The position numbers were made by a program, and so were the translations under genes. A stretch of 17,856 nucleotides of DNA from Desulfobulbaceae bacterium (GTDB lineage: Bacteria; Desulfobacterota; Desulfobulbia; Desulfobulbales; Desulfocapsaceae). Location of the stretch: NCBI GenBank assembly GCA_030632405.1, contig DAOVUU010000008.1, forward strand, positions 1-17,856. The letters run 5' to 3'. The notes beneath the pieces are model-generated. The model was not told the origin of the DNA. It searched no databases and saw only the letters and a list, made by a program, of their open reading frames with translations. Positions within the stretch are counted from its first letter, which is position 1, and each line of letters begins with the position of its first letter. This document shows, piece after piece, positions 7,278-14,954 of the stretch.

Positions 7278-9363
7278 GTAATTTCACCGTACCAAGAGAT
7301 CTGACTTTAAGGTTTGGAGTTATTTCGTTGTGGGATATGACCGTCAGCGCTGGATAATAACGTTCGGTCAGACTTCTGACATGGGGCCGGATTTGTGGAG
7401 TTACCAGTAAAGTGGGGCGACTGCCTCCGTCAAAAAGTGAAACCGCCTGCCCAATGGAGTCTAGAATGGTCTGGGCTATTGCGGGATCGATTGCCAGGTA
7501 ACTGCCTGTCTCTTTGTGCTGAACTGCCCCCTGGATTGCATCCTCCACAGGTTTTGCAAGGGTGATAATAGGAATAACGCCATCGCTTGCAAGTTCACTG
7601 CTGATTGTTCTGGAAAGGGCATGACGCACATACTCCGTTAGAACATCGGTATCTTGCGTAACCCCGGCCCAGTCGGCAATGGTTTCTAGAATCGTCCTCA
7701 GGTCGCGGATAGAAACACTCTCTTTCAGCAGGTTCTGCAAGATGCGCATAATTGTACCTAAAGAGACGGTGGCCGGTACAAGTTCCTCAACGAGTTTAGG
7801 ATAGCTCTTAGCCAGATTATCAAGCAGTCCCTGTACTTCCTGTCTGCCTATAAGCTCGTGACCGTGCTGTTTTATTATCTCGCTTATATGGGTGGCCATA
7901 ACTGTAGTACAATCAACAACAGTATAACCTGCGATTTGGGCCCGATCTTTTTTGTCATCTGTAATCCAGATAGCGGGTAATCCAAAGGCCGGCTCTGTGG
8001 TGGCGATGCCCTGTATAGTTTCGGTGACCATTCCGGGGTCCATGGCCATAAAATGGCCCGGCAGCATCTCAGCTTCGGCAACTTTAACGCCTTTTAGAGA
8101 GAAACAATATTGATTTGGAGAAAGCTGAAGGTTGTCTTTAATATGGACGGGAGGAACGATAAAACCGGTGTTCATTGCAAATTGTTTGCGTATTGACTGT
8201 ATACGATTCAACAACTCACCGTCCTGAGCAGAGTCGACAAAGGGAATTAATCCATATCCGACTTCCAGTTGCAGCAGATCAACATTGAGCATCTCTTCAT
8301 AATTTTCTTCTCTTTGTATAACTGGTTCCTCAATCGGTTTTTCGGCAGCTTCCCGTTCTTCTTTTTTTGATTTGTCTACCATGTATGCCATAGCACCCAG
8401 AGAAAGTGAAAGAATGAGAAAAGGGAAAAAGGGGAGTCCCGGGATTAAGGAAAAAATGAGAAGAATTGCAGCTACGACCCATAGGGCAATAGCATATTTG
8501 GAAAACTGATTTTTAAGGTCGCTGCCGAAATCGTTTTTGCCGGTTGATCTGGTTACTAAAAGACCTGCTGAGGTGGAAATAATGAGTGCAGGGATTTGTC
8601 CGACCAACCCGTCACCAACCGTGAGAATAGTGTAATTTGCAGCGGCTTCAGCCATGGGCATGCCTTTTTGAACAACCCCAATGACAAATCCTGCACCTAT
8701 ATTAATAAGAGTTATGATGATCGCTGCAATTGCGTCACCTTTTACAAACTTGGATGCGCCATCCATAGCACCGTGAAAACTTGCCTCTGTTGCGATCTCT
8801 TCACGACGTTTTCTGGCTTCATCTTCGTCAATAAGGCCGGCATTGAGGTCGGCGTCAATAGCCATCTGCTTTCCAGGCATGGCATCCAGGGTGAAACGGG
8901 CTGCAACTTCAGCAACTCGGCCGGCACCCTTGGTAATAACCATGAAATTTATAAGAACCAGGATTGAAAAGATCACTATTCCTACAACATAATTACCTCC
9001 GACAACAAACTGGCCAAAGGATTGAATAACAGACCCGGCTGCTCCGGGACCTTCATCACCGTGGAGCAGGATTAGACGAGTTGATGCCACATTCAGAGAA
9101 AGACGAAAAAGAGTGGTGGTAAGCAGTATTGATGGGAAAATTGAGAAATCAATCGCTTTGACAGTATAAAGGCTGACAATGAGGATCAGCAGTGCAATTG
9201 TTATGTTCATTGACAGAAAGAGGTCAAGTACAATAGAAGGCAGAGGAATGATCATGATCATCAAAATGGAGACCAATCCCAATGCTGCTATGATGTCGCT
9301 GCGATAAATGAGCTGCTTTATCGGCAGATTAGCTAATCTGTCCTGTACGTTGGTTAGTTCCAT
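7267..9363 (-). CDS. flhA: Flagellar export apparatus protein FlhA
   Basis: FlhA is the large integral membrane protein of the flagellar type III export gate. Its cytosolic domain forms the nonameric ring that docks chaperone-substrate complexes. The 698-residue protein has the usual length. About eight membrane segments lie between residues 25 and 330. The conserved FHIPEP-family cytoplasmic loop is at about 145-195 (RFTLDAMPGKQMAIDADLNA, then GLIDEDEARKRR). A second conserved loop reads GDGLVGQIPALIISTSAGLL (250-269). The C-terminal cytosolic domain fills about 350-698, after a charged linker rich in Lys and Glu. An AAGGG lies 11 nt upstream of the ATG. It follows flhB after 72 nt and overlaps flhF. 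Confidence 0.98.
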   Translation of the reverse strand: MELTNVQDRLANLPIKQLIYRSDIIAALGLVSILMIMIIPLPSIVLDLFLSMNITIALLILIVSLYTVKAIDFSIFPSILLTTTLFRLSLNVASTRLILLHGDEGPGAAGSVIQSFGQFVVGGNYVVGIVIFSILVLINFMVITKGAGRVAEVAARFTLDAMPGKQMAIDADLNAGLIDEDEARKRREEIATEASFHGAMDGASKFVKGDAIAAIIITLINIGAGFVIGVVQKGMPMAEAAANYTILTVGDGLVGQIPALIISTSAGLLVTRSTGKNDFGSDLKNQFSKYAIALWVVAAILLIFSLIPGLPFFPFLILSLSLGAMAYMVDKSKKEEREAAEKPIEEPVIQREENYEEMLNVDLLQLEVGYGLIPFVDSAQDGELLNRIQSIRKQFAMNTGFIVPPVHIKDNLQLSPNQYCFSLKGVKVAEAEMLPGHFMAMDPGMVTETIQGIATTEPAFGLPAIWITDDKKDRAQIAGYTVVDCTTVMATHISEIIKQHGHELIGRQEVQGLLDNLAKSYPKLVEELVPATVSLGTIMRILQNLLKESVSIRDLRTILETIADWAGVTQDTDVLTEYVRHALSRTISSELASDGVIPIITLAKPVEDAIQGAVQHKETGSYLAIDPAIAQTILDSIGQAVSLFDGGSRPTLLVTPQIRPHVRSLTERYYPALTVISHNEITPNLKVRSLGTVKLHAS

Positions 9364-9435
9364 TGATGTTGCTGCCCTTTGATGGTGCCTTGAAAAATTG
9401 TTATTTAATTTTATCTCTGCTTTTTGAGAATAATT

Positions 9436-10554
9436 TCAATCTCTGGCAGGCGAGGGACGAGACATTTTCTGAAGAAAGTTATAATTTTTCAAGTTGCCTT
9501 TGAGTGAATAAACATGTGCCAGAATTTCCGCAATAACCTTAAAAAGATCTTCCGGAATCGACGCTCCTATATCAAGCTCATGCAATAACCGAGCCACCGG
9601 CGGATTTTCTACGAGGGGGATTTCATGTTGCCGGGCAATTTCTCGGATTTTCATGGCAATAAAATCTGCACCTTTGGCGATTATGACAGGGGATTCCATT
9701 TCAGAGGAATCATAGCGAATGGCGACGGAAATATGTGTGGGGTTTGTGACAATAACATCTGCCTGGGGTACATCAGCCATCATCCGCTTTCTCGCCATTT
9801 CCTGTTGAATTGACCGTATCTGCGCCTTCAGATGAGGGTCCCCCTCACTCTCTTTAAATTCTTCTTTGAGTTCCTGTTTTGTCATTTTCATTTTCTCTTC
9901 CATTTCCCATTTGACAAAAAGAAAATCGAGAAATGCGATAAATATGAGAATTGCACAAACTTTGGCCAAAATGAGAGCCGCCGTTTTGCCCAAAAAGGTG
10001 AGGGTGGTGCCTAGAGTCGTATTTGTCAGAATTAAGGCCTGTCCAAAATTGTCGAAGACGGTGGAGTAGGCAATCCAGCCAACCAGAATGACCTTAAGGA
10101 GGGATTTGACAACCTCAATTAAAGATTTTTTTGAAAAAAAACGACCAAAACCTTTGATAGGATCTAGTTTAGAAAAATCGGGTACGAGTGGTTTTGATGT
10201 CAACAGCCAGCCGAACTGAAATACACTGGAGAAAAAACCGATAATGAGAACGAGGAAAAAAAGTGGCGATAGAAGTAGACCAATTTCTTTGAGCAGGAAT
10301 ATTGACAGGTTGATAACCGATATGTTTGTAACAGCATATTCTCCCACAGATTGCCATATAGAAAAAATTAAAGCGGTCAGTCCTCTCCAGAAGGATGGAA
10401 GATAAAAAAGCCAGAAAAGTAGAATAATAGTAAACAGGGCGGCAGTTTGTACTTCCTTGCTTTGTGCAACCTGGCCTTTTTTGCGAAAGTCTTCCCTTCG
10501 TTTTGCCGAGGGTGCTTCTGTCCTTTCACCGCCTGAGGTGCTTTCTTCAGCCAC
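9436..10554 (-). CDS. flhB: Flagellar export switch protein FlhB
   Basis: FlhB is an export-gate membrane protein that switches substrate specificity from rod/hook to filament proteins through autocleavage. The 372-residue product starts with the family's GGERTEAPSAKRREDFRKKG. It has about four membrane segments between residues 40 and 215, and then a cytosolic linker rich in Lys and Glu (KMKMTKQELKEEFKESEGDP). The autocleavage site NPTH is at 271-274, followed by ISVAIRYD. Family residues ENPPVARLLHELDIGASIPE follow. The start codon is GTG, with AAGGA 9 nt upstream. The repeat element 10574-10708 ends only 20 nt upstream of the start codon. Confidence 0.97.
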   Translation of the reverse strand: MAEESTSGGERTEAPSAKRREDFRKKGQVAQSKEVQTAALFTIILLFWLFYLPSFWRGLTALIFSIWQSVGEYAVTNISVINLSIFLLKEIGLLLSPLFFLVLIIGFFSSVFQFGWLLTSKPLVPDFSKLDPIKGFGRFFSKKSLIEVVKSLLKVILVGWIAYSTVFDNFGQALILTNTTLGTTLTFLGKTAALILAKVCAILIFIAFLDFLFVKWEMEEKMKMTKQELKEEFKESEGDPHLKAQIRSIQQEMARKRMMADVPQADVIVTNPTHISVAIRYDSSEMESPVIIAKGADFIAMKIREIARQHEIPLVENPPVARLLHELDIGASIPEDLFKVIAEILAHVYSLKGNLKNYNFLQKMSRPSPARD

Positions 10555-10573
10555 GTATCAGTATCCTTAGGAA

Positions 10574-10708
10574 TGATGGCGTCGTAAAAACTCTTCGCCT
10601 CCGTCATTCCCACGCAGGTGGGAATCCAGAAGCTGTTGAAATTACAAGATTCCCGCCTTCGCGGGAATGACGAGACATTGGTTAAATGTAGTTTTTACGA
10701 CGCCATCA
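10574..10708. repeat. MITE-like dispersed repeat with terminal inverted repeats and two internal hairpins
   Basis: The 135-bp element is bounded by perfect 19-bp inverted repeats, TGATGGCGTCGTAAAAACT (10574-10592) and its complement (10690-10708). Inside lie two perfect hairpins with 8-bp stems and 4-nt loops: ATTCCCAC-GCAG-GTGGGAAT (10606-10625) and ATTCCCGC-CTTC-GCGGGAAT (10649-10668). The outer parts of these hairpins also pair with each other (CGTCATTCCC 10602-10611 with GGGAATGACG 10663-10672). The CGTCATTCCCGCG...GCGGGAATCCAG pattern is a widely dispersed intergenic repeat in proteobacterial genomes. No coding capacity and no obvious target duplication are visible. It separates fliR from flhB within an otherwise compact operon. 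Confidence 0.85.
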
Positions 10709-10793
10709 AAAATTGAGATAATGAAAAAAATATTTTCCTATTGTGTATGCGGTGCAAGAAATGAACCAGCAGAAATTGTGGTGAAAAGGGGGG
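10709..10793. other. Spacer between fliR and the repeat element
   Basis: This 85-nt stretch directly after the fliR stop is AT-rich near the repeat, with a T run on the minus strand at about 10722-10735. I see no gene, no clear terminator stem and no promoter in it. Together with the repeat it forms a 239-nt break in the operon between fliR and flhB. Confidence 0.5.
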
Positions 10794-11606
10794 TCAGGAA
10801 GTGAGAAAGGTGAGAATAGTCAGGAAACGCTCCGGCAAAGTGTCAAATTCTTGTCTAATGACCGAGGCAGAGATGTCCAGCGTCAAAGCAATGACTACAA
10901 AGGCAATTCCTATGTTCACTGGAAATGACAGAAGGAAAACGTTAAGCTGGGGAAAAACACGTGCAAGTACTCCAAGGATAAGCCCGGAAAGAAGTAGAAC
11001 GGCAAGAACCGGCGCACTGAATTGAACTCCAAGCAAAAACATATGGGCTGCCTGATCCATAAGAAATGGAATCGCTTCTCCGGAAATATTGAATTTACCG
11101 GGGGGAAGGTATTCATATGAACGTACTGCAATTCGTAGAAAAAGATGGTGGCCGTCAATGGCCAGGAATATCAGGATGGCAAATACATTTTGAAATTGTG
11201 AGATAAGGGCAACCTGGCGTTCTCCCTGGGGGTCAAAAACATTGGCTGCAGCAAAACCCATCTGGTAGCCGATAACTGTAGCTCCAAATTCAACTGCTGT
11301 GAATATGAGCCGGGCAATCAATCCGAGGAGAAGACCAAGCAACAGTTCTGCTACGATGAGCATTAAAAAAGGACCGGGGGAAAAACTGCCCCGAGGGACA
11401 CCGTCCGCCATGAGGGGGAAAAGGGTAAGGGCGACAGCAAAGACCAGCCCCGTCTTAACACGCGCTGGAGTCTGGGTCGTAAAAAATACAGGTATTGCAC
11501 TGATAAATCCCGCAACACGGCTTGTTACCACGAGAAATGTCTGAAACTGATCAATTGGGATGAGTTGGGTATCCACAACAGCACTAGAGTGTAGCCATGA
11601 TATCAA
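10794..11606 (-). CDS. fliR: Flagellar export gate protein FliR
   Basis: FliR joins FliP and FliQ to form the helical export gate in the inner membrane. The product has up to 270 residues with about six hydrophobic segments. Family features include SRVAGFISAIPVFFTTQTPA near the N-terminus, the central LLLGLLLGLIARLIFTAVEF and GYQMGFAAANVFDPQGERQV. The frame opens with a TTG at 11606, which overlaps fliQ by 23 nt. A GTG at 11576 (10 codons later, 7 nt after the fliQ stop) would leave an N-terminus of about the usual length before the first membrane helix. Neither start has a good shine-dalgarno, so the start is uncertain and translation is probably coupled to fliQ. Confidence 0.95.
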   Translation of the reverse strand: MISWLHSSAVVDTQLIPIDQFQTFLVVTSRVAGFISAIPVFFTTQTPARVKTGLVFAVALTLFPLMADGVPRGSFSPGPFLMLIVAELLLGLLLGLIARLIFTAVEFGATVIGYQMGFAAANVFDPQGERQVALISQFQNVFAILIFLAIDGHHLFLRIAVRSYEYLPPGKFNISGEAIPFLMDQAAHMFLLGVQFSAPVLAVLLLSGLILGVLARVFPQLNVFLLSFPVNIGIAFVVIALTLDISASVIRQEFDTLPERFLTILTFLTS

Positions 11607-11847
11607 AAAGACCGGTGGTAAAGAGGATGAGCAACTTTATCAACCAGGGTCCAAAAATGACAAGTGTCACAAAAACAGCGACAATTTTGGGTACAAAGGT
11701 GAGGGTCTGTTCGTTTATCTGGGTTGCTGCCTGGAAGATAGATACCAGTAATCCGATAACCATTCCGATAATCAGCATGGGAGCTGCTGCCATCAGAATT
11801 GTCTGAACCGCTTTGCGGCAGATGTCTATCGCCATCTCAGGGGTCAT
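11584..11847 (-). CDS. fliQ: Flagellar export gate protein FliQ
   Basis: FliQ is a small two-helix protein that packs around the FliP-FliR gate. The 87-residue length is typical of the family (about 89). Hydrophobic hairpins cover about residues 14-40 and 50-76, and the motif GLLVSIFQAATQINEQTLTF with VPKIVAVF is highly characteristic. The ATG lies 6 nt after the fliP stop. The end overlaps the longest form of fliR. The shine-dalgarno is weak, as with its neighbours, which fits coupled translation along fliP-fliQ-fliR. Confidence 0.96.
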   Translation of the reverse strand: MTPEMAIDICRKAVQTILMAAAPMLIIGMVIGLLVSIFQAATQINEQTLTFVPKIVAVFVTLVIFGPWLIKLLILFTTGLFDIMATL

Positions 11848-11853
11848 AGCAGG

Positions 11854-12627
11854 TTATCCAAAACTTTTTATAAGGGAGCCGACAACAAGGCTCCAACCAT
11901 CAACCAGAACAAAGAGGAGGAGTTTAAAAGGCATAGATATAATTACCGGAGGAAGCATCATCATACCCATTGACATTAAAATTGACGCAACAATCATGTC
12001 AATTACCAGAAAAGGAATGTAGATCATAAATCCCATCTGAAAGGCCCGCTTGAGTTCTGAAAGCATGAACGCCGGTATCAGGGTCATGGTCGGTATGTCG
12101 TCTTTATTTACAGGTTCCGTGTTCATCGATATTTCGGTGAGAAGAGTGAGCTCATTCTCTCGAACCTGGCTGAACATGAAATCCCTCATAGGTATCAGTG
12201 CCTTTTCCAGAGCCTCAGGCTGACCTATTTCTTCGTTCATATATGGTTGAAGTGCCTCTGTGTTGATCTGGTTTAAGGTAGGTGCCATTACAAAAAAAGA
12301 GAGAAAGAGGGAGAGGCCGAGAATAACCTGGGTGGGGGGCATGTTCTGGGTACCCAGGGCCTGTCGAATAAATCCTAAAACAATGACAATACGTGTAAAG
12401 CAGGTTGTCATAAGGAGAATTGCGGGTGCGACTGACAGTATGGTCAGGAGAAAAAGAACCTGCAGTGCACTTGAAACCTGCTGAGGAGAGTCTGCGTTTT
12501 CTACGCCAAATGAGATAGTAGGCAATCCTATTGAATGCACCTCGGTGGGCGGCAAAAGGCTAAGCAGAACACCGGTGGCCAAGATAGAATACATCCTTGC
12601 AGTTTTTGCGGATATGTGGGCTGTCAT
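11854..12627 (-). CDS. fliP: Flagellar export gate protein FliP
   Basis: FliP forms the pentameric core of the export gate. From the ATG at 12627 it has 257 residues. An N-terminal cleavable signal (about MYSILATGVLLSLLPPTEVH) is typical of FliP. It is followed by LFLLTILSVAPAILLMTTCF, RIVIVLGFIRQALGTQNMPP and VILGLSLFLSFFVMAP, all family signatures, then the periplasmic segment and the C-terminal helices (MTLIPAFMLSELKRAFQMGF, then IYIPFLVIDMIVAS). The open frame extends to a TTG at 12666 inside fliO, but the ATG at 12627 sits one base after the fliO stop and gives a more usual N-terminus, so I prefer it. There is no strong shine-dalgarno for either. Confidence 0.96.
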   Translation of the reverse strand: MTAHISAKTARMYSILATGVLLSLLPPTEVHSIGLPTISFGVENADSPQQVSSALQVLFLLTILSVAPAILLMTTCFTRIVIVLGFIRQALGTQNMPPTQVILGLSLFLSFFVMAPTLNQINTEALQPYMNEEIGQPEALEKALIPMRDFMFSQVRENELTLLTEISMNTEPVNKDDIPTMTLIPAFMLSELKRAFQMGFMIYIPFLVIDMIVASILMSMGMMMLPPVIISMPFKLLLFVLVDGWSLVVGSLIKSFG

Positions 12628-12628
12628 T

Positions 12629-13027
12629 TCAGGTTGTTGGATCTGTTTTGCTGAGAGTCTCAGCAAACGAAGGGCTGTTTTTAGAACCGATTTTTGCCAA
12701 AGGGGTTATCCGATCACTGGTAATTCCCAGCAGGTATTCTTCGCCTTTTACTTCAACGAGACATAATGTTTTTTTGGACATAAGTGGCTTCATCTCTAAA
12801 ACTTTGATGGATTGAGAGGTGGGAGTGTGGAAAAGTGATAAACGCTTTCTTAAAACACCATAGAGTATCAGAATAACTCCGAGGACTACAAGCAGCCCCC
12901 ATGCCACACGAAAGTAGCTTCCCATAACATCTAGTTCCGTAGCGGCAGCATGGCTGTTTTCCGCTGAAAAGAGCATAAACCCAAGGAGGAGTAACACCAG
13001 TGAAGGAGTAGAAGAAAATTTTGTCAT
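12629..13027 (-). CDS. fliO: Flagellar export accessory protein FliO
   Basis: FliO is a poorly conserved membrane protein that helps assemble the FliP ring. The 132-residue protein has a Sec-like signal (about residues 1-28, ending SHAAA), a second membrane segment at about 38-58 (FRVAWGLLVVLGVILILYGV), then basic residues RKR. The small cytosolic domain (about 70-110) carries SIKVLEMKPLMSKKTLCLVE and EEYLLGITSDRITPLAKI, the pattern of the FliO family. The identification rests on this architecture plus its place between fliN and fliP, the standard order. It starts 8 nt after the fliN stop. Confidence 0.9.
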   Translation of the reverse strand: MTKFSSTPSLVLLLLGFMLFSAENSHAAATELDVMGSYFRVAWGLLVVLGVILILYGVLRKRLSLFHTPTSQSIKVLEMKPLMSKKTLCLVEVKGEEYLLGITSDRITPLAKIGSKNSPSFAETLSKTDPTT

Positions 13028-13035
13028 CGACGTTT

Positions 13036-13410
13036 TCAGCCTAGATTTTGAATTCTGTCTGCAGTAGAAACGACATCGGTAAGTCGAATGCCGAATTTTT
13101 CGCCGACCATAACTGCTTCGCCCCGGGCGATCAATTTTGAGTTGACATAGAGATCTAATGGTTCACCTGCGAGCTTGTCGAGTTCTATTACATAACCCTC
13201 ATCCATCTTGAGCAGATCTTTTAATAGAATCTTGCTTCGACCGACTTCAACTGTGACCTGCAGCGGTATGTCGTAGAGAAAATCCAGATTCCTTATCTGG
13301 TTTCGGTCTAGGGATTGTCTTCCACCGGCTGAGGCTGCTGCATTATCCTGGAGGAGCTCTTTAAGCTCAGCAGGATCGGGACGGCTGCTTTCTGAGTTCG
13401 TAGGGGTCAT
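13036..13410 (-). CDS. fliN: Flagellar motor switch protein FliN
   Basis: FliN forms the lower part of the C ring, where it helps bind CheY-P and export cargo. The 124-residue protein has a polar N-terminal tail (about 1-45) and a SpoA (surface presentation of antigens) domain at about 45-120. That domain reads LYDIPLQVTVEVGRSKILLK, then DLLKMDEGYVIELDKLAGEP, LDLYVNSKLIARGEAVMVGE and KFGIRLTDVVS. This is a canonical FliN of usual size, not a FliN/FliY fusion. AAGGA lies 6 nt before the ATG. It follows fliM after 9 nt. Confidence 0.97.
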   Translation of the reverse strand: MTPTNSESSRPDPAELKELLQDNAAASAGGRQSLDRNQIRNLDFLYDIPLQVTVEVGRSKILLKDLLKMDEGYVIELDKLAGEPLDLYVNSKLIARGEAVMVGEKFGIRLTDVVSTADRIQNLG

Positions 13411-13419
13411 AATTTTTCC

Positions 13420-14403
13420 TTATTTAGACATCCCGGTTAGACTGATTGCCTTTTTGCCGTTATGGGTTCCGGGAACTGCATCAAATGTATGTTGATTTTC
13501 TACCAGGACCTTGAGTGGACTGTTAGGGTCATAGTCGAGGTCAAGGATATCACCTTTTTTTAATTCAAGAAGTTGGGAAATAGAAAGGTTCACTGCGCCT
13601 GACAACGCTGTTATGACTGTGGGCAGCTCCAGTATTTCTTCCTCAATCACATCATACCAGTTGCTTTTGTTGGCTTTGGATACACTGAGGAGCTTTTTAA
13701 GAATATCGCGAAGTGGTTCCAGGGTAGAAAAAGGAAATATAAGATTTATCTCGCCGGAAATATCCCCGACCTTAGCCATGAAAGTTCCTACGATCACTTC
13801 AGTTTCCGGTTCAACGATTGAAACAAGGCGGGAATTATTTTCCAACTTGATGACCGATGATTTTAATTCAAGCAGTTGAGAAAATGCTTTGTCAATATCC
13901 CTGCAGGCATCGATAAAAAGGGATTTTAGAACGAGAAGTTCTATGGTGGTGAGTTTTCTTTCCAGTTGCAGAGATTCAAGTTCACTGGAGGCTCCGAGCA
14001 TTATCTCAATCAGTGAAAAAGAGAGCGTTGGGTCAAATATGATTAGTGCACCATATTTTAGCGGAGACATATCGATAATTCCGATTGCTCCGAGATTATC
14101 CTTATTTTTGAAAAAAAGTTGAAACTCTGATGATTCCAGTTTTGTACGAGTTATTGAAAATGTGCGTTGAAGCTTGTTGGTCATCGAGGTTGAGTATGTT
14201 CTGCAAAAAATATCCAGAATTATATCAAAGTTGGGAACTCTGAACTGTTCGCCTTCTATATGGGTGAGGTTGAAAAGGTCTATGGCGGAAGATTCAAGAT
14301 TGGGGACCTGTTGACCGGCTTCATCCAGATCAAGAGAAACCCGGCCCTCGCTGATAGCAGTGAGTAAATTTACTATTTCATTCTTTTTCAGGATTGGTTC
14401 CAC
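13420..14403 (-). CDS. fliM: Flagellar motor switch protein FliM (divergent)
   Basis: FliM links CheY-P binding to the rotor switch, between FliG and FliN. The 327-residue protein is of normal length and begins at a GTG with GGGG 6 nt upstream. The N-terminal CheY-binding motif (usual form LSQxEIDALL) reads ILKKNEIVNLLTAI and is only partly conserved. The middle CheC-like domain (about 45-235) has FNLTHIEGEQFRVPNFDIIL and IDMSPLKYGALIIFDPTLSF. The normally conserved GGxG motif is replaced by GASS (137-140). The SpoA domain lies at about 250-325 (LELPTVITALSGAVNLSISQ, then LLELKKGDILDLD). Position between fliL and fliN confirms the identity. The loss of the two motifs suggests altered switching. 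Confidence 0.95.
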   Translation of the reverse strand: MEPILKKNEIVNLLTAISEGRVSLDLDEAGQQVPNLESSAIDLFNLTHIEGEQFRVPNFDIILDIFCRTYSTSMTNKLQRTFSITRTKLESSEFQLFFKNKDNLGAIGIIDMSPLKYGALIIFDPTLSFSLIEIMLGASSELESLQLERKLTTIELLVLKSLFIDACRDIDKAFSQLLELKSSVIKLENNSRLVSIVEPETEVIVGTFMAKVGDISGEINLIFPFSTLEPLRDILKKLLSVSKANKSNWYDVIEEEILELPTVITALSGAVNLSISQLLELKKGDILDLDYDPNSPLKVLVENQHTFDAVPGTHNGKKAISLTGMSK

Positions 14404-14418
14404 GTGTTTCCCCAGACG

Positions 14419-14916
14419 TTATTGAACCACAAAATTTGTAAAGTAGACTGATTTCACTTTCCCGGCCTGCAGAAAAGAATTAATCCTGCTGATCATTTCT
14501 GCCTTGAGTTGTCTTTTTCCCTGGAGATCCTGTAATTCCTCGTATGTTTTGTTCCCAATGAGAAGGAGAACTGCGTCCCTTACCTGGGGCATACGCATCT
14601 CTACTTCTTCACGGGTTTCTTCGCTGGTGAGTTCTACCGTTAAAGAGGCTTTTACGTAGTGGTTGCTGTCAGCGCTTATAATATTAACGATAAATTCTTC
14701 TATATCGACCATTGGGCCGATCATTTGACCCATTGAGATATCAGGAACGGGTACGTTTGCACCTGATTTTTCCGCTCCTGTGGGATCCTCTTTTTTAAGC
14801 AGAAAAAATCCGGCCACACCGGCACAGATGAGAAGTATGAGGACTGCACCACCTATGATGATAAAGAGTTTTTTCTTTCTGTTTCCTGATTTAGCTTCTT
14901 CTTTATTTTCTGCCAT
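14419..14916 (-). CDS. fliL: Flagellar basal-body-associated protein FliL
   Basis: FliL is a single-pass membrane protein that surrounds stator units and supports motor torque. The 165-residue product has a short basic cytosolic N-terminus (NRKKK), a membrane helix at about 17-40 and a periplasmic domain. That domain carries VDIEEFIVNIISADSNHYVK, then ASLTVELTSEETREEVEMRM and PQVRDAVLLLIGNKTYEEL, ending in KVKSVYFTNFVVQ; all are typical of FliL. AGAGG lies 9 nt before the ATG. It lies between motB and fliM, 38 nt after motB. Confidence 0.96.
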   Translation of the reverse strand: MAENKEEAKSGNRKKKLFIIIGGAVLILLICAGVAGFFLLKKEDPTGAEKSGANVPVPDISMGQMIGPMVDIEEFIVNIISADSNHYVKASLTVELTSEETREEVEMRMPQVRDAVLLLIGNKTYEELQDLQGKRQLKAEMISRINSFLQAGKVKSVYFTNFVVQ

Positions 14917-14954
14917 CTGAAAATGCCTCTGTCCAAAAAAATAGGGGACTGTCT

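Noticed and set aside
10574..10708. The repeat element considered as a CRISPR array or as an ordinary terminator
   Set aside because: There are only two hairpin units, arranged as inverted copies inside terminal inverted repeats, with no regular direct repeats and spacers; no T run follows the stems in the operon direction.
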